Shown here piece after piece: positions 1 to 7,641 of a stretch of DNA of 64,000 nucleotides. This DNA is from Thermincola carboxydiphila. GTDB lineage: Bacteria > Bacillota > Thermincolia > Thermincolales > UBA2595. The number at the start of each line of letters is the position of its first letter. Position 1 is the first letter of the stretch. The stretch spans positions 1 through 64,000 of the forward strand of contig JAENZX010000005.1 in assembly GCA_016841045.1 (NCBI GenBank), given 5' to 3'. A program made the position numbers and the translations under genes. The notes under the pieces were generated by a model. The model saw nothing but the letters and a program-made list of their open reading frames with translations. It made no database searches and had not been told where the DNA came from.

Positions 1-1278
1 ATATTTGATGAGAATGGAAATATTCAGGAATTAAGTCCAAGTGCATCCTAGGTTCTCGGAATTACAGCAGATGACGGTGTGGGCAACAATATAGAGTAAT
101 TATTTAATTTAAACAGCATGTGGGTACTGGATTAATCATCAAAAGATACCAGGGAAATAACATTAAGTCCGAAGAACAGTACATCACTTGTTAATGCCAG
201 GGCACGAAGGATTTATGGGCCCAACGGTAAGCCCGAAGGCCTTGTGGCGATAATTAGGGCTAACAGGGAAAAAGTAACCAGGGACAGTAAACTGGTACCG
301 GCTGTTCATGGAAAAGGGAATTCCATCCGTTTTACCTTTGATCAGATAATCGGACAGAATGAGTATCTCCAACAGGTAATAACCATGTGTAAAAAAGTTG
401 CCCGTAATAATTCCACAATATTGCTGAACGGTGAAACGGGAACGGGCAAAGAAATGATTGCCCAGTCTATCCACTATGAGAGTAATCGCTCAGAAGGACC
501 GTTTGTAGCTGTTAATTGTGCTGCTATTCCTGCAGAACTAATTGAAAGTGAGCTTTTTGGCTATGATGACGGGGCCTTTACCGGTGCACGTAAGGGAGGT
601 AGTCCCGGAAAATTTGAGTTGGCAAATGGAGGAACAATTTTCCTTGATGAAATAGGTGATATGTCTGCCCGAGCTCAGGTCAGCGTGCTCAGAGTTCTTC
701 AGGAAAAGCAGTTGTGCCGTATTGGTGGAAGACAAAGTAAACCTGTTGATGTAAGAGTTATTGCTGCGACTCACCGTAACCTGCAGGACATGGTTGAGAA
801 AGGATTATTCAGGCAGGACCTCTTTTTCAGGCTCAATGTTGTAAACATATATATCCCCCCTCTAAGAAACCGGAGGGGTGACGTTGAACTTCTTATGAAT
901 TACTTTATGGAGAAATACAAAAATATTTTAGGAAGACCTCAACTAAAAATATCCCGGGAAGCGATACAAAGGCTTTTGTCCTATAGCTGGCCGGGCAATG
1001 TACGTGAACTGGAGAATATAATTGAAGGTCTGGTAAACGTTGTGGAAGGGGAAATAATTTATCCGGAACATCTGCCCCAGGTGCTTACCGAAGATAATGC
1101 CAATTTTGTTTCTGTCAAAAAGGGAATGACCTTAAAAGATATGGAGAGGGAAGCAATAATTCAGGCTGTCAAAGATTGCGCAGGAAGCTTAAGTGCTGCA
1201 GCCCTTAAGCTTGATATAGGCAGAAGTACACTCTACCGAAAAATCAAAGAATATGAAATAGATCTAGAGAAATTATAA
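1..1278 (+). pseudogene. Decayed PAS / sigma-54 (AAA+) transcription activator
   Basis: Frame 1 reads continuously from the window edge and encodes the end of a PAS sensor domain, a sigma-54 interaction AAA+ domain and a Fis-type HTH. The PAS part has in-frame stops at 49-51, 97-99 and 133-135 and looks internally shortened. From the GTG at 244 onward the 344 codons are open: Walker A (GETGTGKE), the sigma-54-contacting GAFTGA loop, Walker B (FLDEIGD), the R-finger region and a C-terminal HTH (GRSTLYRKIKEYEI) are all intact. The gene begins upstream of the window. Most likely it is a pseudogene; an unregulated activator core made from the internal GTG is possible, but no convincing ribosome-binding site precedes it. 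Confidence 0.8.
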
Positions 1279-1299
1279 AGAATGGCTTAGAGCATTAAG

Positions 1300-1325
1300 A
1301 TGGCTGGGGGTTAAACCCCAGCCAT
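1300..1325. terminator. Hairpin terminator between convergent genes
   Basis: Perfect 10-bp inverted repeat (ATGGCTGGGG / CCCCAGCCAT) with a six-base loop, lying between the ends of the sigma-54 activator and the minus-strand gene at 1335. It could serve both directions. Confidence 0.7.
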
Positions 1326-1334
1326 TTATCAGTC

Positions 1335-1844
1335 TTATTCTTTATATATTGGAGGCGTATTCAGCCAGCCTTTAACTTTCGCAAACCTGACCAGTTTATC
1401 AAAAAGGAATAACTCTTCTGTCAAAAATTTCGTCATTTCCTGGCGCAATGGATCATTTGAGGTGATTGAACGACTCATTCTTGCCAAATAGTCTATGAAA
1501 GTCTGACACCCCTCAAAGATTTGAGAGAATATGAACTGGTCACTAAGTACAAGACTGTTAACACCCTGATTTATACTTTTAGGCGGCCTGTTTGGCATAG
1601 GCAGCTTATATAAATTCATCTGTCTCTCCAATTCGTTTATTTGCTTTTCTAAAAAATCTATACCATATTTAATCATAGCCTTAAGATCGGCGTCATGAGC
1701 GTAGTTCTGATAAATCTGTGTTTCCTCAATGCACTTATATCTGGCCACCAAAAGATCCCATAATAAAGAGGCCTCTAAAATATTTATGGTTGGTTTAATA
1801 GCCGTATCAGCGCTGCCGAAATGAATGTTGCCTATTTGAACCAT
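1335..1844 (-). CDS. DUF3231-like / spore-coat-type four-helix protein
   Basis: 169 aa, all alpha, with no membrane segment or signal peptide. The pattern of a helix with WDLLVARYKCIEETQIY, then a Pro-rich linker (LPMPNRPPKS) and further long helices, resembles the DUF3231 family (ferritin-like or CotF-like proteins of spore formers, function unproven). DUF3231 proteins often contain two such units of about 160 residues; here there is one. The ATG is preceded by AGAGGTGG on the minus strand. It is a single gene, convergent with the decayed activator. Family assignment is by eye. Confidence 0.6.
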   Translation of the reverse strand: MVQIGNIHFGSADTAIKPTINILEASLLWDLLVARYKCIEETQIYQNYAHDADLKAMIKYGIDFLEKQINELERQMNLYKLPMPNRPPKSINQGVNSLVLSDQFIFSQIFEGCQTFIDYLARMSRSITSNDPLRQEMTKFLTEELFLFDKLVRFAKVKGWLNTPPIYKE

Positions 1845-2211
1845 GCGACAACCACCTCTAATCTAATTCTTCGTTTGTTTAGTATTATTTGATTTTATTC
1901 GATGGTTTATTAGCGAATATACAAAAAAGAACTTGCATTCTTGATTTTATCCGATAACTGAATACCGCTAAGACTGCCACTTGGATAACGGTTTCTAAGT
2001 TCAGTGAAGTACTAAACTCCATTCTGACTCCATCCTGAACTAAGAATCCTGTTAATTAGAGATGGTTTGGGAAAAATAAAAAATATATAATTTTGGAATA
2101 CGGAAGGATTTAGCAATTTTATGTCAAAATATACGAGGATTTGTTCCCTTTGCGCCAAACATATGTTAGGAGATGAAATCTGACTTTAATAGTTGAAAGG
2201 TGGTTTAAAGA
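1845..2211. other. Intergenic region, divergent, 367 bp
   Basis: AT-rich spacer between two divergently transcribed genes; no supported gene. No preQ1 riboswitch fold was recognised ahead of queD. A segment at 2101-2135 (GGAAGGATTT...TATGTCAAAATAT) resembles a Spo0A-box-like motif (TGTCGAAA consensus) that also occurs before the giant cytochrome gene. Confidence 0.5.
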
Positions 2212-2592
2212 TTGTACGAGATTGCGGCTTTCGGGCATTTTGATGCAGCTCACTACCTTCGCGGATATGATGGCAAGTGTGCCAATATTCACGGGCACCG
2301 CTGGAAGGTGGAGATAACACTACAGGGTAGTGAATTGGACGAGCTTGGTATTCTAATTGATTTTATGGATGTTAAGAATATGCTTAAAGAGGTTCTTAAT
2401 ATTTTTGATCATAAAATGATAAATGATGTTGAGCCCTTTGATAAGCTTAATCCTACGGCAGAAAACATATCAAAGTTTATATATGACAGTATGGCCGAAA
2501 AGCTGAAGGACCAAATAGGAACACATATCATTATTGCCAGGGTAACGGTATGGGAGTCTGAATCAGCCAGCGCAGCATATTTTAAAAGTTGA
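2212..2592 (+). CDS. queD: 6-carboxy-5,6,7,8-tetrahydropterin synthase
   Basis: 126 aa QueD/PTPS-family enzyme that makes 6-carboxytetrahydropterin from dihydroneopterin triphosphate, the first committed step toward preQ0 and queuosine in tRNA. Visible signatures are the zinc histidines H14 (FDAAHYL), H27 and H29 (IHGHRW), the catalytic Cys23 (GKCANIHGH), and a C-terminal V-WES-SA substrate-binding segment. The start is a TTG with GAAAGGTGG about 8 nt upstream. queC follows with a short gap, so the two form an operon. The rest of the preQ0 pathway (queE, folE) is not in this window. Confidence 0.93.
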   Translation: MYEIAAFGHFDAAHYLRGYDGKCANIHGHRWKVEITLQGSELDELGILIDFMDVKNMLKEVLNIFDHKMINDVEPFDKLNPTAENISKFIYDSMAEKLKDQIGTHIIIARVTVWESESASAAYFKS

Positions 2593-2612
2593 TACAGGGA
2601 GGTCTGTATGAA

Positions 2613-3284
2613 ATGAAAGCAGTTGTCCTTTTATCGGGAGGATTGGATTCGACCGTATGTATGAGTGTTGCTAAAAAGGAGGGGTATGAACTTTTCCCAA
2701 TAAGTTTCTCTTATGGCCAAAGACATAACAGGGAATTAGAATGCGCAAAATCGGTGGCCAATTATTATAATGTTGATAAGCACCTCATAATAAACACCAA
2801 CATGGATGCAATAGGTGGAAGTGCCCTCACTGATGATATCGAGGTTCCGGAAGGTGATGAGAACAGGCAGGATATACCGGTAACCTATGTCCCGGCCAGG
2901 AACCTTATTTTTCTCAGTTACGCTCTTGGTTATGCTGAAGTTCTTGACGCGGCAAAGATATATATAGGTGTGAATGCTGTAGATTATTCTGGTTACCCTG
3001 ACTGTAGACCTGAGTTTATCGACCGGTTTCAAAACCTGGCGGATTATTCGACAAAAGCAGGCACACAGGATAGTAAGCACATAAAAGTTGAAACACCTCT
3101 AATACACCTTACGAAGGCGGAGATAATCACTCTTGGTATGAAAAACGATGCTCCCCTTAACCTGACTACCAGTTGCTACAGAGGCGGGGAATTGGCTTGT
3201 GGCACTTGTGACAGCTGTGTACTGCGTTTACGCGGCTTTAAGGAGGCAGGCTGTGAGGATCCTATTTTGTACCAGCAGCGATAG
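2613..3284 (+). CDS. queC: 7-cyano-7-deazaguanine synthase
   Basis: 223 aa QueC, converting 7-carboxy-7-deazaguanine to preQ0 with ATP and ammonia. The N-terminal PP-loop SGGLDS is present at residues 8-13, and the C-terminal zinc site is formed by the Cys residues of SCYRGGELACGTCDSC. I chose the ATG at 2613 because GGGAGG sits about 10 nt upstream and the protein then begins directly at the first strand (MKAVVLLSGG). An upstream in-frame start at 2589 would overlap queD and add eight unlikely residues. It belongs to the queD operon, with the putative selenoprotein gene 26 bp downstream. Confidence 0.95.
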   Translation: MKAVVLLSGGLDSTVCMSVAKKEGYELFPISFSYGQRHNRELECAKSVANYYNVDKHLIINTNMDAIGGSALTDDIEVPEGDENRQDIPVTYVPARNLIFLSYALGYAEVLDAAKIYIGVNAVDYSGYPDCRPEFIDRFQNLADYSTKAGTQDSKHIKVETPLIHLTKAEIITLGMKNDAPLNLTTSCYRGGELACGTCDSCVLRLRGFKEAGCEDPILYQQR

Positions 3285-3310
3285 CTTTAAGCGAAAGGAG
3301 TGAAATAGCT

Positions 3311-3640
3311 GTGAGTGAGAATACCATAACTGTTTTCGGTTCCAGAATTTTGGAAAATTGTAACCGTACTGGTTGAGGGCCTGTTCAGTCTCAGGCTGAG
3401 ACAGTCCGGGTTTTAGGTGAACTGCTAAAGAAAAAATACGGGGACAGGGTAAGTATAAGATATATGGATGTAATAGATGATGACATGGATCAGTATCCAG
3501 AAGTAGAAGAATATATCAGAAATGCTGGGATGAAACTGCCGCTGCTGGTTATAAACGATAAGATAATCCGTCCCGGAGCGGGGCTTAATTATTTAGAGAT
3601 TGAGGAAACAATTGAAGAAATGTTTGGAGGAAAACTTTAA
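3311..3640 (+). CDS. Putative selenoprotein, thioredoxin-fold
   Basis: Open frame of 109 codons from a GTG at 3311 (AAAGGAGTG upstream) to TAA at 3638-3640, interrupted only by a UGA at 3374-3376. Read as selenocysteine it gives residues CNRTGUGP with Cys17 and Sec22. The rest is a normal alpha/beta thioredoxin-like protein: strand TITVFGS, helix, strand VSIRYMDV, helix, a cis-Pro-type strand KLPLLVIND, then two helices. The overall order resembles YuzD/glutaredoxin-like proteins. Coding quality is the same on both sides of the UGA, and a SECIS-like hairpin follows it at the right distance. Probably co-transcribed with queDC and ended by the hairpin at 3641. The alternative is a recent nonsense mutation of a Cys codon. 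Function is unknown beyond likely redox chemistry. Confidence 0.7.
3374..3404 (+). promoter_or_regulatory. UGA codon plus SECIS-like stem-loop
   Basis: After the UGA (3374-3376) comes a stem GTCTC (3388-3392), loop AGGCT (3393-3397) and stem GAGAC (3398-3402). The loop starts at the 17th nucleotide after UGA and contains a GG, closely matching the E. coli fdhF SECIS, where the AGGUCU loop starts at nucleotide 18. This is the layout expected for SelB-dependent Sec insertion. Confidence 0.6.
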
Positions 3641-3664
3641 GGATGGCATCGCCATCCTTTTTTG
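3640..3664 (+). terminator. Rho-independent terminator
   Basis: AAGGATGGC-ATC-GCCATCCTT hairpin followed by a T-run, overlapping the stop of the putative selenoprotein gene and closing the queDC unit. Confidence 0.85.
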
Positions 3665-3732
3665 TTAATTGTTATTGGGCAAGTATGATTATGAATATAC
3701 TTGTAATAATCTAAATAGAAAGGCTGAGGGAG

Positions 3733-4203
3733 ATGCTGCGTAAAAAAAGTCGAAAAACGCTTGTAAAAAAGTGTCAAACTGCAGAGAATTTTGAGAAGTT
3801 AGTGAGAAGAATAACATTCTTAATAGTTGGTTCAGTCCTATTGATAACTGTTGCGACTGTGGGAGTTGTCGGATATACATTCTACAGGATTAACATGATA
3901 GTTACTGAGGTAAGTGAACCGCTAGCTCCACTCGTTCCCTTGGTCCGGGGTATTACAGATCCTTTGCAGGGAGCTGGGAAATCTAACAAGACGGTTTTAA
4001 GCCAGGATCGGGCAGAAGCATTCAGACAGTTGAAAGATAAAACTTTTGACCAAGCCCGTTCAACTCTTAAAAGAGGCAGGTCAGGATTATCTAAGATAGA
4101 ACGGTACTCACAGCAGCAGACGGAAAAAATTGAAAACAGCCTTGAACAGCTATCCAAATGGTGGGGCAGTAAGAAGAATCAACTAAAGGAAGGGGTATTA
4201 TAA
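3733..4203 (+). CDS. Small membrane protein, unknown
   Basis: 156 aa. A basic N-terminus is followed by one strong transmembrane helix (about residues 33-56, ITFLIVGSVLLITVATVGVV). A short region with Pro and hydrophobic residues comes next, then a charged, probably coiled-coil tail rich in Lys, Arg, Gln and Ser. The tail would lie on one side of the membrane. A GAGGGAG lies just before the ATG. I do not recognise the family. It stands alone between two terminators. Confidence 0.6.
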   Translation: MLRKKSRKTLVKKCQTAENFEKLVRRITFLIVGSVLLITVATVGVVGYTFYRINMIVTEVSEPLAPLVPLVRGITDPLQGAGKSNKTVLSQDRAEAFRQLKDKTFDQARSTLKRGRSGLSKIERYSQQQTEKIENSLEQLSKWWGSKKNQLKEGVL

Positions 4204-4264
4204 AAAGGTTTGACCCCAATTAATAATCTCTATTGGTTTGTGAAAAGAAACATTTTTCAACCAG

Positions 4265-4293
4265 TTGAATTAAACAAAAGAAGTAATTATAAT
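4265..4293 (+). promoter_or_regulatory. Sigma-A-type promoter
   Basis: TTGAAT (4265-4270), a 17-bp spacer and TATAAT (4288-4293), about 65 bp before the small gene at 4358. Confidence 0.6.
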
Positions 4294-4357
4294 AAGAACG
4301 TACCTTAATTTAACCTAGTTAAGGAAATTAATTAACATTAATGAAAGGGGTGTCTTT

Positions 4358-4525
4358 TTGGAAAGAGAACAAATTAAGAAAGAAGATTGTACGGGGTATT
4401 CCAAAAGATATCTAACAGAGTTGCGTGAAAAGTGGTTAAAGACCAAAAAAGAAGAAGCAGAGGTTAATTACTTCAATGCGGTAAGAGAGTACAATTACTC
4501 ACTGATTCTTGAAGGCGAAATTTAA
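4358..4525 (+). CDS. Small charged protein, unknown
   Basis: 55 aa from a TTG start with AAAGGGGTG upstream, preceded by a good promoter and followed by a terminator, which together support a real gene. The product is hydrophilic and helical (Lys/Glu rich, ending YNYSLILEGEI) with no recognisable domain. Confidence 0.55.
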   Translation: MEREQIKKEDCTGYSKRYLTELREKWLKTKKEEAEVNYFNAVREYNYSLILEGEI

Positions 4526-4586
4526 ATGCCTTCTTTACAATAATGCTTTCGACAATTGTTGCAGGTGAAAATTAAATAACGTCTCA

Positions 4587-4616
4587 AAAGACTGACAACC
4601 GTGTCAGTCTTTTTTT
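4587..4616 (+). terminator. Rho-independent terminator
   Basis: AAGACTGACA-ACCG-TGTCAGTCTT hairpin followed by seven Ts. Confidence 0.85.
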
Positions 4617-4653
4617 GTAATGAAACCACTTGATAATCAAGTTCTATGGGAAA

Positions 4654-5748
4654 TCATAACTGTTTTTCGTAAACTCTGAATATCTTGTCGATAGGAAGGC
4701 CGAATTCACGATTGATTAAGTTATTCATGGCGATATTGTTTTCAAGGATTACGGAGAATTCTACTGTTTCAAAACCTTTATTAAGGGAATCTTCTAAAGC
4801 CTGCAATCCCATTAGGGTTTCAATCCCTTTGCCCCGAAATTCCGGAATTACCCCAAGTACAGTCAGACGTAGTTTGGTCAATTTTTCTTCTAATTTATTA
4901 ACATTGCCCGAAATATATTGAGCAGGAATTTCTTTGCCGGAATAAATGTCGGGTACCGTTAGGAGAATTCCTACTGGATTGCGGTTGTTTAAAGCGACAT
5001 AGTTAAGATCGGTGTGAGACAGTCGGGAAAGGTTTTTGACCAAATGTGAAAATTCACCGTTTGTCATTGGTACGAAGCCCCACAGGTCTGAAAAGGCTTG
5101 GTTGTATATTTTTGCTAGAATGGCAGCCTTTTTTGAAGCAGGAATTTTGCTAAGCGAAATAACAGAAAGAGAGGGTCTTTTTTTTCTGATGATGTCTTGT
5201 ATACGGCGAGCGCGGTCAGGGATAGGTGTGTCTTTTGTAAATATATAGGAGTACAGGTCCATGACTTTTGCATATCCCGCCCCTTCAATCAAAGCCTGGT
5301 AATAATCTTTATTGTATGGTGTCATCACAGTGGGGCGGGAAAACCCCTGAACCAGAAGCCCGGCCTGGTAGTTGGTAGAATAATCTACAGGGCCTATTAA
5401 CTTTGAAAAACCCATCTTGCGTGCTGAGTCTTCTACAGCACATAATAGTTCAAGTGCAGTGTCAGGGTTATTTTCACATTCAAAGAACCCGAAAAATGCT
5501 GTTTTTTCTTTGTGTATTTTATTGTAGAGCTTATCAACGAAAAGGGCAATACGTCCAACCGGCCGTGAATCAGAGACAGCCAGGAATAGTTGGTTTGAAA
5601 TGTAACTGTTAGGACCTCTGCTAGGGTTAAAGTTTGATATGTCTCCACCAACCAGTGGGCTGACCCAGTTGGGATCGTCGCGGTATATTTGGATAGGCAG
5701 TTCAATAAACTGCTTTAAAAAATTTTTATTTTTAGGATGGATAATCAT
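4654..5748 (-). CDS. GNAT-like acyltransferase superfamily protein
   Basis: 364 aa. The N-terminal motif (FIELPIQIYRDDPNWVSPL) and the C-terminal GNAT core (LRLTVLGVIPEFRGKGIETLMGLQAL, with the acetyl-CoA-binding R-G-K-G turn) match a widespread family of about 370-aa uncharacterised acyl-CoA N-acyltransferase proteins. Substrate unknown. Full length for the family; no membrane segment. The ATG is preceded by GAGGAGA on the minus strand. It is the last gene of a short minus-strand run that begins near 6816, but a terminator at 5763-5791 probably separates it. Confidence 0.75.
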   Translation of the reverse strand: MIIHPKNKNFLKQFIELPIQIYRDDPNWVSPLVGGDISNFNPSRGPNSYISNQLFLAVSDSRPVGRIALFVDKLYNKIHKEKTAFFGFFECENNPDTALELLCAVEDSARKMGFSKLIGPVDYSTNYQAGLLVQGFSRPTVMTPYNKDYYQALIEGAGYAKVMDLYSYIFTKDTPIPDRARRIQDIIRKKRPSLSVISLSKIPASKKAAILAKIYNQAFSDLWGFVPMTNGEFSHLVKNLSRLSHTDLNYVALNNRNPVGILLTVPDIYSGKEIPAQYISGNVNKLEEKLTKLRLTVLGVIPEFRGKGIETLMGLQALEDSLNKGFETVEFSVILENNIAMNNLINREFGLPIDKIFRVYEKQL

Positions 5749-5762
5749 AAATATCTCCTCTG

Positions 5763-5791
5763 CAAAAACAATAGGGGCTTTTTCAGCCCCT
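5763..5791 (-). terminator. Rho-independent terminator (minus strand)
   Basis: AGGGGCT / AGCCCCT hairpin followed on the minus strand by a T-rich tract, downstream of the tiny gene at 5815-5916. Confidence 0.75.
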
Positions 5792-5814
5792 GTTTGTTTT
5801 TTTGTTTTAGTTAT

Positions 5815-5916
5815 TTAGCAGTCTACGTCGCCTAAAACGAGAAGAATCAGGATAAGGAACAGTACAAAAGCCCACTTATCATTAAATCCTCCACCAAGTC
5901 CGCCGGGTCCGCCCAT
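5815..5916 (-). CDS. Tiny Gly-rich hydrophobic peptide (YjcZ/sporulation-type)
   Basis: 33 aa: a glycine-rich head (MGGPGGLGGGFNDKW) followed by one hydrophobic helix (AFVLFLILILLVLG) and a DVDC tail. This is the layout of the small YjcZ-like proteins common in spore formers. An AAAGGAGGA lies 7-8 nt before the ATG on the minus strand, and a terminator follows. Real function unknown. Confidence 0.65.
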   Translation of the reverse strand: MGGPGGLGGGFNDKWAFVLFLILILLVLGDVDC

Positions 5917-6030
5917 TAATATTCCTCCTTTGTATGGTGTTTGTTGAATCCGCCGCTTAGCTTCGGCTTCATCCTAGTTCATACTACGCAGGAGTCTATA
6001 AAGTGTGCTTGTATAGATCAAAAGTGGAAA

Positions 6031-6056
6031 TAAAAAAAGCGGCACAACTGCCGCTT
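6031..6056 (-). terminator. Rho-independent terminator (minus strand)
   Basis: AAGCGGCA-CAAC-TGCCGCTT hairpin followed on the minus strand by a run of Ts, directly after the stop of the gene at 6064. Confidence 0.85.
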
Positions 6057-6063
6057 AATAAAT

Positions 6064-6816
6064 TCACTCAGATTCATCAAGGTTTTTGAAGACATTTTTA
6101 ACATTTCGGTCACAACTTTGCAGAAATTCGGGTAAACTTTGAGCAACAATTTCCTCAGCCTCTTCAACGACACTTGCCACAGCATGCAGATTCAGATTAA
6201 TCCCATGTTTTTTCAGGGTTTGTTTATGATATTTTCGAGCGAGTTCAAGGGGGGTTACTTCTTTCATCAATACATATTCTCCATATATTGGAAAGCTCAT
6301 AGCTATTTTAGCTGTGGAAACATCATAAAAGGGAGCAAGCACCTGGCTTAACGCCATTATCAAATCGACGTCGGAAAGAGCCTTTTCAAGTAAGCCATGA
6401 TACTCCGGTCGGTTTTTGTGAACCCATAATTCAGAACCCATTTCTACGAAATTATGAGCTTTCCACCAGCCCATTTCTTCAGGGATACCACAGAGGTTTA
6501 CGACCTTTTCAACGAGTGGTTTGGCAATTTCAAAAGCAAAACCTTTTTCATAATTCTCATACTTTTCATCACAGTAATAATCTAAGCCCTTAAGGTCTGT
6601 TGCGTGAGTTATGACCCCGCGGGAAAAGTCCCGGAAAACACCAACTCTCTTGAAGTAATTATGTAAAGCTTCGGAATTTTGATGAGTATCAGAATGGTTA
6701 AGAAAACCCGCGATAACAGTGTCTGGGAAAATAGCGCCAAGGACTACTTCATTACTGATATTTCCGAGCGTATCTCTGGCAAAACATAGGTGAGTGTAAG
6801 GAAACAAATTCAACAA
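6064..6816 (-). CDS. Possible zinc-dependent phospholipase C-like protein
   Basis: 250 aa, soluble, no signal peptide. An early GAIFPD motif, then H-x-D-x-H (HSDTH), ALHNYF and GVITHATD give a spacing of His and Asp residues reminiscent of zinc-dependent phospholipase C / P1-nuclease-like folds. I cannot confirm membership. Later segments are helical and acidic. The start is a TTG next to AGGAG on the minus strand; an adjacent second TTG is equally possible. Single gene, divergent from the FmdE gene. Confidence 0.5.
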   Translation of the reverse strand: MLNLFPYTHLCFARDTLGNISNEVVLGAIFPDTVIAGFLNHSDTHQNSEALHNYFKRVGVFRDFSRGVITHATDLKGLDYYCDEKYENYEKGFAFEIAKPLVEKVVNLCGIPEEMGWWKAHNFVEMGSELWVHKNRPEYHGLLEKALSDVDLIMALSQVLAPFYDVSTAKIAMSFPIYGEYVLMKEVTPLELARKYHKQTLKKHGINLNLHAVASVVEEAEEIVAQSLPEFLQSCDRNVKNVFKNLDESE

Positions 6817-6925
6817 CTCCTGTTCGATAAAATCAATAGTCGTGTGTTATTTCTACATAACATGAAATTTTCCTGTGTCTAAGCCAATGCCAATTTAAGG
6901 AATAGCCCTGAGAAACCATCATGTA

Positions 6926-6954
6926 TTGACATTTGCAAGGGTTAGGTCTAACAT
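6926..6954 (+). promoter_or_regulatory. Promoter with palindromic operator
   Basis: TTGACA (6926-6931), a 17-bp spacer and TAACAT (6949-6954). The palindrome GTTAG-GT-CTAAC (6941-6952) overlaps the -10 element, as expected of a repressor site for the FmdE-family gene 40 bp downstream. Confidence 0.6.
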
Positions 6955-6993
6955 ATATTTATACCCAGCAGGGGTATTGAAAGGGGGATCACT

Positions 6994-7530
6994 ATGTGTG
7001 TTGAAAAAAGTTCATGGGAAAAGGCTGTTGATTTCCACGGCCATGCCTGCCCAGGTCTGGCTATTGGCTACAAGGCCGCTCAGGCAGCTATTCAATATAT
7101 GGGGGATACCAGAGACACCGATGAGGAACTGGTAGCTGTTGTACAAAGCGATAATTGTTCTATTGACGCCATTCAGTCAGTTCTCGGCTGTACAGCCGGG
7201 AAAGGTAATCTTATCTTTAAAAACACAGGTAAAAATGTCTATACGGTTGGAAGGCGTTCAGATGGCCTGGCTGTAAGGATTTCTTTTAAGCCTGGTGCCA
7301 ACACCGGAAATTTCACCAAAGAAGAAAGGATGCAGCAGATACTTAATTCCCCTGTCGGAGATCTGTTTGACATCTGTGAAATTGAAATTGAACTGCCCAA
7401 AAAGGCTTCTTTGTTTCAATCAGTCATTTGTACCCAGTGTGGTGAAGGGGTTATGGAGCCAAAGGCGAGATTAAGGGAAGGAAAAGTAATCTGCCCGGAA
7501 TGTTTCGAAGAATATACCAGAGGTTGGTAG
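6994..7530 (+). CDS. FmdE-family protein with C-terminal zinc finger
   Basis: 178 aa. The N-terminal HGHACPG motif and the following NCSIDAIQSVLGCTAGKGNL segment are the signature of the FmdE family (named after formylmethanofuran dehydrogenase subunit E; in bacteria usually near molybdoenzymes or metal-uptake genes). The C-terminus has a CxxC...CxxC zinc ribbon (CTQCGEG...CPECFEE) at about residues 141-169, typical of this subfamily. The ATG is preceded by AAAGGGGG. A promoter with a palindrome lies upstream, so it is probably a regulated single-gene unit. No molybdoenzyme is encoded nearby, and the precise role is unknown. Confidence 0.85.
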   Translation: MCVEKSSWEKAVDFHGHACPGLAIGYKAAQAAIQYMGDTRDTDEELVAVVQSDNCSIDAIQSVLGCTAGKGNLIFKNTGKNVYTVGRRSDGLAVRISFKPGANTGNFTKEERMQQILNSPVGDLFDICEIEIELPKKASLFQSVICTQCGEGVMEPKARLREGKVICPECFEEYTRGW

Positions 7531-7641
7531 AACCTTGAAATCAATAGATTATGCGCTTTTTACCAGTAATCTTATATAGAATATGCATATTTAGGGTGTT
7601 ATAATGTTACGGTAGCAAAAATCAGAATGCGAGGTGACATT

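Noticed and set aside
1845-2211. preQ1 or other queuosine riboswitch before queD
   Set aside because: I looked for the short preQ1-I hairpin with its A-rich tail and found none.
6926-7135. Frame overlapping the start of the FmdE gene
   Set aside because: It is out of frame with the conserved protein, begins inside the promoter and has no ribosome-binding site.
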